Assembly: GCA_963556495.2 (NCBI GenBank)
Contig: OY747705.1
Span: forward strand, 2,138,001-2,202,000
Direction: 5' to 3'
Length of the DNA stretch: 64,000 nt
Source: Valencia hispanica
Taxonomy: Eukaryota; Chordata; Actinopteri; Cyprinodontiformes; Valenciidae
Shown: positions 20,265-31,863 of the stretch, one piece after another
Numbering within the stretch: the stretch's first letter is position 1
Layout of the letters: each line of letters begins with the position of its first letter
The notes under the pieces: generated by a model
Seen by the model: only the letters and a program-made list of their open reading frames with translations
Told to the model about the DNA's origin: nothing
The model's database searches: none
Translations under genes and position numbers: made by a program

Positions 20265-21330
20265 GTGTATTGGTAAAAATCAGGGGAGACGATTCCGGTA
20301 CGGAGATGGCGCCGGTGTGCTTGGCTTGCCGTCTCTGTGTATATGTTTATGCTGCTTGTGACAATTTTGTATTCTGGGAGTGACTCTCTGTTGGTATATG
20401 AGCGTCAGGTTCTCCTGGACCTTCAAGTTTCGGCCAGGAGCTTGGTCGGATTTGGTAAAAATGGCCAAAGAGGTCTGCCTCTGTTTTTGGCTGGGATACC
20501 CCCGCATTTGTGCCACGCCTTTGTGCCGTGGAGGAGTCGTCATCATAACCGCCCGCCGGGTGAAGCGCGGGGGACAGCTGTCTAAGGCGAAGCCCTCCAA
20601 CGATCTCCGCCGTAGGGCGGAACGCTGCGATACCTGGCTGACGCCCGTCATCGGCTCCTCTTCTTTTTATCAGCCAAACTGGGCTTTTACTATACGTCCT
20701 CGCCAGCATGGGGTGAATTATGAAAACTTACGCCCTCTTTGTGGAGCCTCGAGGAGAATCATTGCCTCGTTGAGGACGGCTGATGCAATCAGGTTTGGCT
20801 TGGTTAATGCCCAGTCTTTGGCAAATAAAACTTTTATTATTGGTATCAAACAAGGTGGGTTTTCTTTGTACAACTGAGTCCTGGACAAATTTGGGTGAGT
20901 CTGGGTTTTTTTCAGAACTTTTACCCCAGGATTGCTGCTATTTCCATTCCCCACGAGCATCTGGAAGGGGAGGAGGAACTGCAACAATATTCAAAGGTCG
21001 CTATAAGTGTACACAGTTTTTCTTGCCTTTTGTACCTGTTACTTTTGAGTATCAGTTATTTGAACTATGTTGTCACAGTTCTGTGCATGGTGATTTATCG
21101 CCCACCTAAATACAACAATGACTTATTAACAGGATTTTCGGGACTCTTGGCTGACTATTTACTCAAGTATGATTGGTGCTTATTGTGGATGATTTTAATA
21201 TACACGTCTGTTGTCCTGAAAAACCATTGGTAAAGGACTTTTTGGAACTCATTAACTCTTTTAGTTTGAGGCAGTATGTCTCAGGGCCAACTCAGGAACA
21301 TGGACATACTCTTGATCTATTTTTTTCTCT
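20265..21330 (+). pseudogene. L2-type (beta) 5' region and endonuclease, broken
   Basis: The endonuclease portion starts near 20790 (GLVNAQSLANKTFII), then FLCTTESWTNLGESG, SGRGGGTATIFK and an IYRPPKYNND block. After a frame change come VDDFNIHVC and SGPTQEHGHTLDLF. These are the conserved blocks of APE-type endonucleases that nick the target DNA. At least three frameshifts separate them (frames at 20783-21109, 20895-21233 and 21173 onward). The GC-richer 20270-20790 is probably the element's 5' untranslated or ORF1 remnant, with no intact frame. Confidence 0.65.
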
Positions 21331-24300
21331 TCAAATCAAATCAAACTTTATTTATAAAGCGCTTTTCATACAAGAAGTTGCATCACAAAGTGCTTTACAG
21401 ATTAAAATGACCCCACATAAAACCACCTTCCCTTCCCTCCCCCACAGATTTAAAAGCATGGTCACAGTTATACCCCCCTCCCCCCAACCCATCTCCCATG
21501 CACACACACAGTTAAAAGAAAAAGTTTAAAAGGACATTTGGCCGAGTGTAGATGAACCATGCAAGGAAACGCCATCAGAGGAGCCATCTGCCCCGGCAGC
21601 GGTAGATTAACAGCAGCAGCCGAGGCACCGACACAGGGCACCCAGTGGAGGCAAGGCCAAGACCCCCACCTCCACCCAAGCTCCACCTGGAGAGCACCCA
21701 GGGAGCCACAGCCGACCACCGCTCCCAGGGCAGAGGGCTCCCACAGAGGAAACACTGGAACGGGGATTAAGATAAATTAAAGTACAAAAAGAAACGGTAA
21801 ATTAATGTGCTAAGATTAAATAGTAAAACTGATAAAAATATAATCATATAAAACATGCAGAGCAATTAAACAAAGTGATAAATAATAATCAGTTAAAAGC
21901 TAAGCTAAAAAGGTGAGTCTTGAGCCTGCTCTTAAAAACATGAACGTTCTCTGCAGCCCTGAGGTCCTCTGGCAGCCTGTTCCAGAGGTGAGGGCCATAA
22001 AACTGGAAAGACGCCTCGCCATGCTTGTGTGTCCTGACTTTTGGGGTGACAAGGAGACGGCTGCCAGAGGAGCGCAGAGACCGCGAAGGTTTATATGGTA
22101 AAAGCAGTTCAGAGAGATAAGAAGGCCATTAAGACACTTAAAAACCATTAAAATAACCTTAAAGTCGATCCTGAAATGTACGGGGAGCCAATGCAATGAT
22201 TTTAAGACCGGTGTAATGTGCTCCCGCCTTCTGGTCTTCGTCAGGACACGTGCTGCTGAATTTTGTAGAAGTTGTAAACCTGATATACTCTTTTTGGGAA
22301 GACCAGAAAGCAGGGCATTACAGTAATCAATTCTACTGGAGATAAAAGCATGCATCAGTGTCTCCGTATTGGCCCGAGAGAGAATGGGGCGGACTCTGGC
22401 GATGTTCTTTAGTTGATAAAAACCTATTTTAGTGATATTTTTTATGTGAGGAATAAAAGTCAGCTCAGAGTCAAAAATCACGCCCAGGTTCTTCACTTGT
22501 AAAGAGGGATTAAAAGACAGTGATTGTAGTTTTGGTAAAAGTTTCTCTCTCTGAGCCTCAGGACCGATGACTAAAACTTCAGTTTTGTCCTGGTTGAGCT
22601 GGAGAAATGTTTCTGCCATCCAGGATTTAATGTCTAAAATGCAGTTAAAAAGTGCATCCATTGGCCGTGTGTCATCGGGAGACATGGAGATGTATAACTG
22701 TGTATCATCAGCATAACTGTGAAAGTTAACTCCATGTCTCCTGATGACGCTGCCAAGAGGGAGCATATAAAGGTTAAAAAGCACTGGGCCTAAAATTGAA
22801 CCCTGGGGCACACCACATGTAATCCTGTGGACCCTAGAAGAGTAGGTATCTAAACTTACCATAAAAGTCCTGTCTGTGAGATAGGATGTAAACCATTTGT
22901 GAACATCACCAGAGAGGCCGATCTGTTTTAAACGGGTTAAAAGAATAGTGTGGTCTACTGTATCAAAGGCAGCGCTTAGATCCAGTAGAACCAACACTGT
23001 CACCTTCTGAGCGTCATAATTTATTCTAAAATCATTTAAAATCCTCAGAAGGGCCGTCTCTGTGCTGTGGTTCACCCTAAAACCAGACTGAAATTTCTCC
23101 AGGACATTGTGCTCATTAATAAAATCATTAAGTTGAATTAAAACAAGCTTTTCTAAAACCTTGCTTAAAAATGGTAAGTTAGACACTGGTCTAAAATTAT
23201 TAAAATCATTAAAATCTAAATTGCTCTTCTTCAGCAGGGGCTTCACTACTGCCCCTTTAAAGGCGGCAGGAAAGACCCCCGTCTGAAGGGAGCAATTCAT
23301 CATGGTTAAAATCTTATCCCTAAAAGATTCATAAAATGGCTTGAAAAATGAAGTGGGAATCGGGTCCAAAACACATGTGGTGGGCCTCACTGAGGAGAAA
23401 ACTTTATCAGGAGTCTCAGCCTCTACCAGGACCAAACTGTCCAGTGTTTTCTCTGGTAGAGACACACATTCAGATTTGTCTAAAACCATGTGACTTTGAG
23501 AAGATAAAATATTACATCTGATGGTGTCTACCTTCCCTCTGAAGTGGTCTGCGAACTCCTCACAAAGATTGTTTGAGGGAGTTTTCTGAAATGCATTAGT
23601 AGTACAGTTAAAATTTTTATCATTAGTGGAAAAAAGAATTTTAGGATTATTTTTATTGTCTGATATGATTTTTGCAAAGTAAGCATTTCTTGAATTTCTT
23701 ACAGCATTATAATAGGATTTGAGAAGTTCTGTGTATAATTGATGGTTTATCGTGGTTTTATTTTTTTTTCCATTTTCTCTCTGCCGCCCTGCAGTCCCTC
23801 TTTAGTTTTTTAAGATTGTTATTTCTCCATGGCGCTGCAAGTTTTGAATGTGAGCGTTTCACTCTAAGTGGAGCCAGCAGGTCAAGAGCGGACTGAAGCC
23901 TTCTGTTAAAATCACTGGCGATAAAATCACAGGGGGCAAGTAAGAGAGTAGGAGGAAACTTTTGGAAAACTTCTAGAAAACCTGCAGCCACTTCAGGGGT
24001 TAGATGGCGCTTCCTGACAGTTCTCACAGAGGTCTCCTGCAGGATAAAACTGGTGATGTTAAAAAACACACAGTAATGGTCAGAGACAGCCAAGTCAACA
24101 ACAGAGGACACACGGGTGGACAGGCCATGCGTGATGACCAAGTCCAGGGTGTGTCCTCTGTTGTGAGTTGGCTGCATGACATGCTGACTAAAATCCATAT
24201 AATTCAAAATATTTAAAAATTCTGTTGATAAAGGGTCTAAAAGGTTATCCATGTGTAGATTAAAATCACCAGCTAAAATGATCCTTTCAAAGGAGTTGTA

Positions 24301-24873
24301 CAAAATTGATAAAAACTCAGAAAATTCTTGAATAAAAAGTGCACTCTTTTTAGGAGGCCTATAAACTGTGACACATAAAATCTGAGGAGTGCTAAAAACA
24401 GTTGCATTATATTCAAAAGTACTAAAATTATCAAATAAAACAGGTTTGGCAGAAAGCGTTGATGAACTAATAAAAGCAGTTCCGCCTCCCCTTTTGCAAC
24501 CCCTCGTGGAATAAGTGAAGTTAAAATTTGGTGGGGAGGCCAGTGTAAGAACAACAGGGGCATCTGTACTCAGCCATGTTTCTGTTAAAAATAAACAATG
24601 TATATTATGATCTAAAATTAGGTCATTTATTATAAAAGTTTTATTCAGCAGAGAGCGAACATTTAAAAGTGCCATATTAATAGTGGTTGGAGATGGAGTG
24701 ACTGTATGATTTACTGGGGGTAGGACTTTTGGTAACTGTTTGAGATTATTAGAGTTGCATTTGCTACGTTTTTTATTATTTGTCCGCTCTCTGCTGATAA
24801 TAACGGGTATAGATGATTTAGGGCAAGGTCCAAGTCCGATATGTGAATTACTGTTAATATCAGAACTGAGTTC
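21331..24873 (-). mobile_element. L2-type LINE (family gamma), nearly intact ORF2, minus strand
   Basis: The 3' end is at 21331 (on the minus strand ...TTTATAAATAAAGTTTGATTTGATTTGA) and the 5' truncation at about 24873 lies in the ORF1-ORF2 spacer. It shares spacer, ORF2 and 3' UTR with the copy at 44341-48826. It splits the beta LINE cleanly. The 3' repeat unit is TTTGA here and TTGA in the other copy. With a single frameshift in ORF2 it is the best-preserved LINE in the window. Confidence 0.8.
21900..24675 (-). pseudogene. L2-type (gamma) ORF2: endonuclease-reverse transcriptase with one frameshift
   Basis: ORF2 nicks target DNA and copies the element RNA. The N-terminal frame 24675-23758 has MALLNVRSLLNKTFII, FLTETWLS, GGGTAFISSS, VYRPPKKSA, LAGDFNLH and AVSDHYCVFF (SDH). 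The C-terminal frame 23489-21900 has [32 protein letters not shown] (motif A), GVPQGSILGPVLFN (motif B), SYADDTQLYIS (motif C) and SRIDYCNALLSGL. The two are joined by coding sequence in another frame after an A-run at about 23760-23770 (minus strand AAAAAAAAA), where one base is gained or lost. Otherwise all catalytic blocks are present. Total about 920 codons, the expected size for this clade. Confidence 0.85.
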
Positions 24874-26990
24874 GTAGGGCTATCTATTTCTGATTTAGAA
24901 ATATGTGGTAATACTTTTTCTGATTATATGCCTGTTTTATTTAATATAGCTATTACGGCAGATAATCTGGAATCTAATGTGCCTGTTAGACAGGTTAGGA
25001 TTATTAATACCTCTACTGCTGTACTTTTTTCAGGTTCATTTAATCAGCTCTTTGATGGTTCTGTGTTTGTCTCTGAAAATGTAAATGACCTTTATTCTCA
25101 GTTTCATGAGATCTGTAATAAGGTGTTGGGTTCCGTGGCTCCTTTAAAGGACAGATTACCGAAAATTAGGTCCGAGCCATGGATGAATGAGACAACCCGT
25201 CAATTACGTCGGCAATGTCGAATAGCAGAGAGGAAATGGAAGAGGGACAATCTTGTAGTCTCTCTTTAAATCCTTAGGGAATATCTTCGCCGCTATCAGT
25301 GCATGGTAAAGGATGCAAGAAGAGCTTATTTTTCTAATGTTATATTGTCAGCTCAGCATAAGCCTTGTGTACTTTTTAATGTTATTGTGTGGTAAATGTT
25401 CCACAATCTACGGGTTTTGAGTCTTCTGTTGATACCCGTGAATTGTTTCTGACCTTTTTCACTGATAGGGTGGCTAGGATCAGGGCCCAGATAGCATCTT
25501 TTTAGCGACATTGTGAGGATGGTCCAGCCCTCGGGTTCACCTGCAGATGTGAGACTTTTTAAAGAGGTCTTCTTAACTGTGGGTCCACCAGTTCTCCACA
25601 TAATAAATTGTAGCCTTTTAATGGGGGTGGTCCCAAAGGAATTGAAACAGGCTGCTGTCCATCCTTTGATTAAAAAGCCTAGTTTGGATCCTTCTGAGCT
25701 GAGTAAATATAGACCTATTTCAAGACTTCCTTTTATTTCTAAGCTTTTAGAGAAGGTTGTTTTTATGGAACTAACTGAATTTTTGAAGACGAATTACTTA
25801 TTTGAAAAGTTTCAGTCTGGTTTTAAGTTGGCACACAGCACTGAATCAGCTTTACTTCAAGTTTTTAATGATATTTTCTTAGCCACTGATTCAGGGTATT
25901 ATGTAATCCTGGTTCTGCTAGACCTGACTGCTGCATTCGACATGGCGGATCATACCACCCTTTTATCGCGTCTGGAAAAGCTTGTAGGGGTGCAAGGCTC
26001 TGCGTTGGACTGGTTAGGTCTTATCTCACTGACAGGTCATTTTATGTAGCCCTGCAAGGTTTTACATCATGTCTTTCCCATCTTTTAATGTGGGGTTCCA
26101 CAGGGTTCTGTTTTAGTTCCTCTTTTATTTTATTTATTCTTCCTTCTACTTGGTGGGATTTTGAGAAAACATGGATGCTTATTCCATTGTTACGCAGACG
26201 ATACCCAGGTGTATATTCCCTTTAAACGGGGCCAATCTTGTCACCTGGAACGTCTCCAGGAATGTTTGATTGAGGTCAGGGATTGGATGTCCTCAAATTA
26301 TCTTCTTTTTAATGATGAAAAAACAGAGGTTATGGTGTTTGGTCCAAGTAATCTGAGTGGGCCATGTCTAGCTGACCTTGGTCCTCACACCTTAAATCAG
26401 TAGTTAATGATTTGGGGGTAAAAGTGGACAGTGGCCTAACTTTTGATAGGCAGACTAGTGCGGTGGTGCAGTCAGGCTTTTAAGACTTGAGGAAGATTGA
26501 AATCGTTATCCATGCGTTTGTGACATCACGCTTGGACTATTGCAATTCACTGTATTTTGGACTTTCTCAAACAAACATCGCTCACCTGCAGTTAGTACAA
26601 AATGCGGCAGCACGTCTTTTAACTGGCACTAGGAAGCATGAGCACATTACATCGGCCTTGATGTCATTGCACTGGTTGTCTGTTCGTTTTAGAATTCAAT
26701 TCAAGTTACTTTTATTTGTATTTAAATCTTTGCACGACATAGCCCCATCATTTCTGTCTGAACTACTGAACGTTTATTGTCCTGCTCGGTACATGAGGTC
26801 AGCTTATCAGCTCTTCCTTGTTGTCCTGAGGACTAAACGGAAACTTTGCGGCAACAGAGCTTTTTCGGTGGAAGGTCCCAGGCTCTGGAATCTTTTACCA
26901 TTACAGGTTAGGCAGGCTCCATCTTTGTTCATTTTTAAATCTCGGCTAAAAACCTATTTGTTTGACCTGATGTTTAATTCCACATGAGGG
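24874..26990 (+). pseudogene. L2-type (beta) linker and reverse transcriptase, broken
   Basis: 24928-25269 encodes the endonuclease end and linker, with a basic RRQCRIAERKWKRD block. 25513-26049 is the RT N-terminal half, with KYRPISRLPFISKLLEK, FEKFQSGFKLAHSTES and VLLDLTAAFDMADHT (motif A). 26161-26403 has CYADDTQVYIP (motif C). 26487-26987 is the C-terminal region, with HAFVTSRLDYCNSL and QNAAARLLTGTRK. Stops or frameshifts at about 25270, 26047, 26100, 26400 and 26480 separate the pieces. Motif B (VPQGSVL) spans a break near 26095-26115. Confidence 0.7.
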
Positions 26991-26999
26991 TAGGATACT

Positions 27000-27990
27000 C
27001 CAAATTGTAGATTTTATTATTGTCATTGGCTCCCTGTTAAATCTAGAATATAATTTAAGATCCTCCTTCTTACATATAAAACCCTTAATAATCAAGCTCC
27101 ATCATATATCAGAGATCTGATTGTTTCATATGTTTCCAACAGAGCACTTTGCTCTCAGACTGCAGGTTTACTGGCGGTTCCTAGAATTTCTAACAGTAGA
27201 ATGGAAGGCAGATTTCTTAGTTGTCAGGCTCCTCTCCTGTGGAACCAGCTCCCAGTTTTACTCCATTTTACTCTGTCTACTTTTAAGGCCAGACTTAAAA
27301 CTTGCCTTTTTGACAAAGCTTATAGTTAGCTTAGGTCATCCCGAGCTATCGCTGTAGTTATGCTGCTATAGGGGCAGAAGGCTGGAGGACAGACTGACCA
27401 TTTTTCTTCACTCTGCTACTTTTCTCTTCTACTCTCCAGTTACATTATTTGCTGTTATTTTGACAGCTAACTTTGTTTTTTTCTCAGTGTGTTTCTCTCC
27501 ATTGAAGCTACACCTGGTCTAGGATCCTGCTTAGCTGGAATGCCCTGTTGGACGGGGGCATCCCAGTAATTGAACATCCCCCTTGTCCTGTTATCAACTT
27601 TTTACTTTGTTTAAAATAGAAAGTACTCTTACATCAGTTCTTTTGTTCTTTTGTTCTGTGTTTCTGCTCTTTCTTCACGAACCCCCAGACGGTCGTGGCA
27701 GATAGCCGCTCATACTGAGCCAGGTTCTGCTGGAGGTTCCTTCCCGTAAAATGGGAGTTTTTCCTCTCCACTGTCGCTACATGCTTGCTCAGATTGATGT
27801 GGTTGGAGTCTGCATCAATGGGGCACAACTGCCAGTCAATAACTCATTGCAATCTGCTGAGATCCCTTACATATAAAAAGTATAGCTAACTTTTAAACTG
27901 ATTGGAATGTTTGTATTGAAATTACTTTCTTGTAAAGCGCCTTGAGATTACATATGTTGTGAATCGGCGCTATATAAATAAACTAAATTA
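27000..27990 (+). pseudogene. L2-clade (alpha) C-terminal and 3' UTR segment
   Basis: Coding resemblance resumes with SLHWLPVKSRIEFK-like DNA near 27020 but in broken frames, and continues through ALRSQTAGLLAVPRISNSRM-like sequence to LFDKAYS near 27320. The rest to 27990 is 3' UTR, shared with 52835-53100 and 54547-54800 in inverse orientation, ending GCGCTATATAAATAAA. Confidence 0.7.
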
Positions 27991-28739
27991 AAATTAATAG
28001 TCTACATGCTAATAATAGCACCTATACTAGCTAAAATGAGCAATTACACAATTTTGACATAAAGGCTAAAGTTAACATATTGAATGAAGTACGGTAATGT
28101 TCTTCAACTTGCTAGTGCTAGCCTACATGCTAATGTCAGTAATTTAGTTACCATTAGCATGAGTACATTTTGACCTAAAAGCTACCATTAACATACTGAA
28201 TGGATTAGGTCAATGTTAGCCAACATAAAAGTGTTAGTCAACACACTACATTTAGCATTTTAGCTAAAAATAACATTTTAGATAGTTTTAGCTTGTAAAT
28301 TGTTGTTAGCAGACTAGATGGTCTGCTAACAACAATGTTAAACTGAGGGTTTAACGGGCTAAGGGCCTGCATGGAGACATAATTTTTTGGGAAATGTTAA
28401 TCACATGGAACAATGACAGACACAATATAGTTGTCTCTTATAAGCTGTTTAGAGTTGGATGGTTCAACCTGAGACCTGCTGGACCTAATTAAGCAACACC
28501 TCTGATTTGGGCCCAACTGATACACACCAATTGGTGCGAAACAGTTGGAAATTTTTTAGTTCTTATATTTTTACTCTCCAGAACATTAAAATGCTGGAAG
28601 AATTCTGAAAAGGTAATCTGGTAGAAAAACGAGACCACTACTCAAACAAAACAAAAATCACCATAAATCTCACCCTCAAAAACTTTATATCAGCTAATTC
28701 CTTGGATGATTATCAATCACATAACATAAACTGCCTAAC
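27991..28739. repeat. AT-rich degenerate tandem repeat with a cruciform palindrome
   Basis: Units rich in TAGC/GCTA words repeat with a period near 116 bp: ATTTTGACATAAAGGCTAA at 28051 and ATTTTGACCTAAAAGCTAC at 28167, each followed by a TTAACATA-TGAATG block. A perfect 16-bp inverted repeat, 28299-28314 and 28321-28336, has a 6-nt loop. No gene is present. Confidence 0.55.
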
Positions 28740-29065
28740 TACACTGAACAAAATAAAGCTTTTGCTCTCATTTTTAATGAGCTAAACTCAAAGATCTGAA
28801 ACATTTTCTATATACACAAAAGATCTGTGCTAGTGAGCACTTCTTCTTTGCCGAGATAATCCATCCCACCTCACAGGTATGGCATATCAAGGTGCTGATT
28901 AGACAGCATGAATATTGCACAGGAGTGCCTTAGGCTGGGCACAATAAAAGGCCACTCTGAATTGTGCAGTCTTGCTTTACTGGGGGAGTCTAGGGGGGGT
29001 CAGAAGACCATTCAGTATCTGGTATGGCCACCATTTGCTTAAGGCAGTGCAACACAACTCCGTCG
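28740..29065 (+). mobile_element. Tc1-like element, left-end fragment
   Basis: Begins CACTGAACAAAATAAAGCTTTTGCTC, then GAGCTAAACTCAAAGATC, GAGCACTTCTTCTTTGCCGAG and CAATAAAAGGCCACTCTG blocks. These recur in a common fish Tc1-like repeat whose other end fragment is at 37532-37590. No transposase is present. The right limit is approximate. Confidence 0.55.
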
Positions 29066-30354
29066 CATAGAGTTGAAAAAATATGCCAGCGACGCAACAC
29101 CAAACATTTTAGCACTAGCTAACACAATTTAATTGTGTATCTCCACCATATTTCAGGATTACACAAGAATGTATATCCTAATCAGGGGTGAGATGTCACT
29201 GTGCACTGAATTTTCGTTTTGTTTTAGTTATAAGGGCTGCTAAAGAGTACAAAGGTTCACAACACCTTGATGGATTTGCACTAAGCTTGGTAGAGGTTCA
29301 CAACCATACACTGAGGCCATATTTTAAAAATGATTATGAAGTGGGCATGGCTTATATGTTAACTTGCATTTGACCATTGAACTCGGTGAAATCAAAATAT
29401 TTTGTTGTGGAAATCACAGATTCTACCACTGGTTTCCACCGGACGTTTAAGCGGCGCGTAACATAACAACATAACGTTTTACTCACTAATTCAGCACCAC
29501 ATCCTTTCCCACCAGGTGCGTTTTATCACTTCGCATCACTCGTGAAAGTGTTCCACCCAGCTGGTCCCGGGAGATCACAGAATCACAGGAGAATTGCAAT
29601 TGCATAACTTAAAGGGTAGTATGCAGGGGAAAAAATGTAATAGTAATAGGTAGCACAATATCAGCATCCACTCCCAAAACTGCAGAAATTTCTGTACATG
29701 CCTTCTCCTTTTTCATGTTGTCCTTGTAAAAATTTTCACTAGTAACAGATGAACTTGGTGATTCTCCACTTCCAAGGATTAATTAGTCGTCCATGATAAA
29801 AACCAACAAATTAGAACCACAGACTGACCGACTTCAACCCTACCGTCACAAGTAGTGATGTTTTTTCATAGTTAAGCAATCGGAAATCTGCAAGTATCTT
29901 ATTTTGAGAATTTCAGGATTCCTTTCAGTGCTTCCATGTATGATTTAATGTCTAAACTGCTGAGCTTTACACGTTTTAGAAGTATAGAGCGTAAAAAATA
30001 GACCTGCTGCGTAAATTTAGGAGGGCCAAGACACAAAGCTTCTGAGATGTGTCCTATTTGAACTGCTTTGCACCCGTCCCGTTGACTATAATGGTGGCTA
30101 TCAGCTGCGTATCCCGCTTTGCAGACATTACACATCGCTTACATGTTTGGTGGAAAGTAGGGGATATACAAGATATGGAAAAAAATTGCGAAATTTGGCC
30201 ACCAAGTGCCACTGTTATACCAACAATTGCGTTTTAGTGAATTTGTCCACAACTGCTAGATGTAGACACAAAATCTCTTGTCTTACATGTTCTTTGAATC
30301 ATTCCTAATTAAGTGAGTTTGAATATGTTTTTAAATTGAATTTTTGTTGCAACA
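29066..30354. other. Anonymous DNA
   Basis: No recognised coding region or repeat. A G-rich fleck lies at 28984-28998 just upstream. Frames here are short on both strands. Confidence 0.4.
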
Positions 30355-31020
30355 GGACCTCAAAAAACTCATCCATGCGTTTATCTTTAGTCGAATTGAT
30401 TACTGCAACAGCGTCCTCACAACTCTGCCTAAAGAGTCAATTAGACAGCTGCAACTGACCCAGAACGCTGCTGTTCATGTCCTCACTTGAACCAGGAAAG
30501 TATAGCACATCACCCCAGTTCTAAAGTCCTTACACTGGCTCCCTGTAGCTCAGAGAACAGACTTCAAAATACTTTTACTAGTTTATAAATCATTGAATGG
30601 CTTGCGCCAAAGTATCTTGAAGATCTACTGTCACTATATCAACCACTCATGTCCTCTAATTCCAGTCTTCTCAACATCCCTAGAATTAGAACCAAACATA
30701 GAGAAGCAGCTTTCAATTTCTATGCTCCTCTAATCTGGAATAAACTTTCAGACAACTGCAAAGCTGAAACACTGAGTTCTTTTAAGTTATGGCTAAAACC
30801 TGTTTAGAGCTGCCTTTAAGTAATGTTTTCATGTATCATATGTTTTGTGTGTTTCATGCTTTACTGCTGTTTTTACTTTATCCTAAATTCATGTCTGTTT
30901 TTGAGTGATGTTTTTACGTGTCATATGCTCTTTGTGTTTTATGCTTTATTGCTGTTTTTACTTCATCCCTTGAATTACCTTGTTGTTGAAAGTGTGGTAT
31001 ATAAATAAAATTCCCTTGCA
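30355..31020 (+). pseudogene. L2-like LINE 3' end (family delta), 5'-truncated
   Basis: Reads KKLIHAFIFSRIDYCNSV, then QLTQNAAVHVLT, HITPVLKSLHWLPVAQR and FKILLLVYKSLNG: the thumb/C-terminal part of an L2-type reverse transcriptase, different from families alpha, beta and gamma. An internal stop follows HVLT and a frameshift lies near 30640. The 3' UTR ends GTGTGGTATATAAATAAAATT at about 31012, after which a Tc1-like piece begins immediately. The truncation and stops make it non-functional. Confidence 0.7.
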
Positions 31021-31863
31021 GCAATTAAGGTTTAGCCAGCAAACGTCTAAAGTTTGCCAGAGACCATCTAGATGATCCAGAGGAAGATTAGGAGAATGTC
31101 ATGTGGACAGATGAGACCAAAATAGAACTCTTTGGTATAAGTGCCATTCGCCATGTTTGGAGGGGGAAGAATGCTGAGTTGCTTCCAGAAAAACACAATA
31201 CTCATTGCATGGGGGTGGAAAGATTATGCTTTGGGGCAGCTTTTCTGCAAAGGGGACAGGACAACTGAGACGTATTAAGGAAAGAATGAATGGGGTCATG
31301 GATCGTGAGATTTTAGGCAAAAACCTCCTTCCATCAGTGAGAGCACTGAAGAAGAAACGTGGCTGGTTCTTCTGGCATGACAATGATCCCAAACACACTG
31401 CCCGGCCAACGAAGTAGTGGATACGTAAAAAGCATTTTAAGGTTTAGGCATTTCAAGGCCTAGCAAGTCTCCAGACTTCAATCCAATAGAGAGTCTGTGG
31501 AGAGAGTTGAAAGTCCATGTTGCATAGCGATAGCCCCTAAACATCAAAACTCTAGAAAAGATCTGCAGAGAAGAATGGGCCAAAATACCAGCTACAGTGT
31601 GTCGCAAACGTTTGACCTCTGTCATTGCCAACCAAGGTTACATTACAAAGAATTGAGATGAACTTTTGTTATTTACCTTTTTTCTGCACCATTATACAAA
31701 TAAATTCTTTAAAAACCATACAATGTGATTTCCTGGATTTGTGTTTTACATTCGGTCTCCCACAGTTGAATTGTGCCTATAATGAAAATTACAGACCTCT
31801 CTCACGTTTTTAAGTGGGACAACTTGCACAATTGGTGGCTGCCAACATTTTTTTGCCCCACTG
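31021..31863 (+). pseudogene. Tc1-like transposon, 3' half with broken transposase and right inverted repeat
   Basis: Tc1-like transposases cut and paste at TA. The sequence from 31095 reads a VMWTDETKIELFG block (first DDE aspartate), the frame 31205-31417 has [17 protein letters not shown] and [13 protein letters not shown] (second aspartate), and near 31475 an SPDFNPIESLW block (glutamate). Frames differ between blocks and a stop follows the second. The right terminus, CAACATTTTTTTGCCCCACTG at 31843-31863, precedes TA and matches a known fish Tc1-like end. The left half, including the DNA-binding domain, is missing. Confidence 0.75.

Larger units (their letters stand above)
20265..26995 (+). 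mobile_element. L2-type LINE (family beta), split by a minus-strand LINE
   Basis: The pieces are 20265-21330 and 24874-26995. The first holds a 5' region and the endonuclease, the second the linker and RT. Coding resumes across the inserted element: HTLDLFFS at 21310-21330 and GLSISDLEIC from about 24875. It is inserted in the alpha L2 copy with loss of about 120 bp. The 3' UTR appears short or missing, since alpha sequence resumes about 20 bp after the RT stop. The clade is judged from RT motifs and differs clearly from alpha and gamma. Confidence 0.65.
18241..27990 (+). mobile_element. L2-clade LINE copy (family alpha), split by a hAT element and by other LINEs
   Basis: Plus-strand pieces are 18241-18403, 19334-~20264 and ~27000-27990. 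The first two encode RT N-terminal and core blocks. The last holds the C terminus and the 3' UTR ending TTGTAAAGCGCCTTGAG, then GGCGCTATATAAATAAA. Alignment by eye with the minus-strand copies at 52835-53662 and 54547-58130 shows they are the same family. About 120 bp of RT sequence is missing at the second junction, so that insertion also removed target sequence. The copy starts inside ORF2 (5' truncated). Confidence 0.75.
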
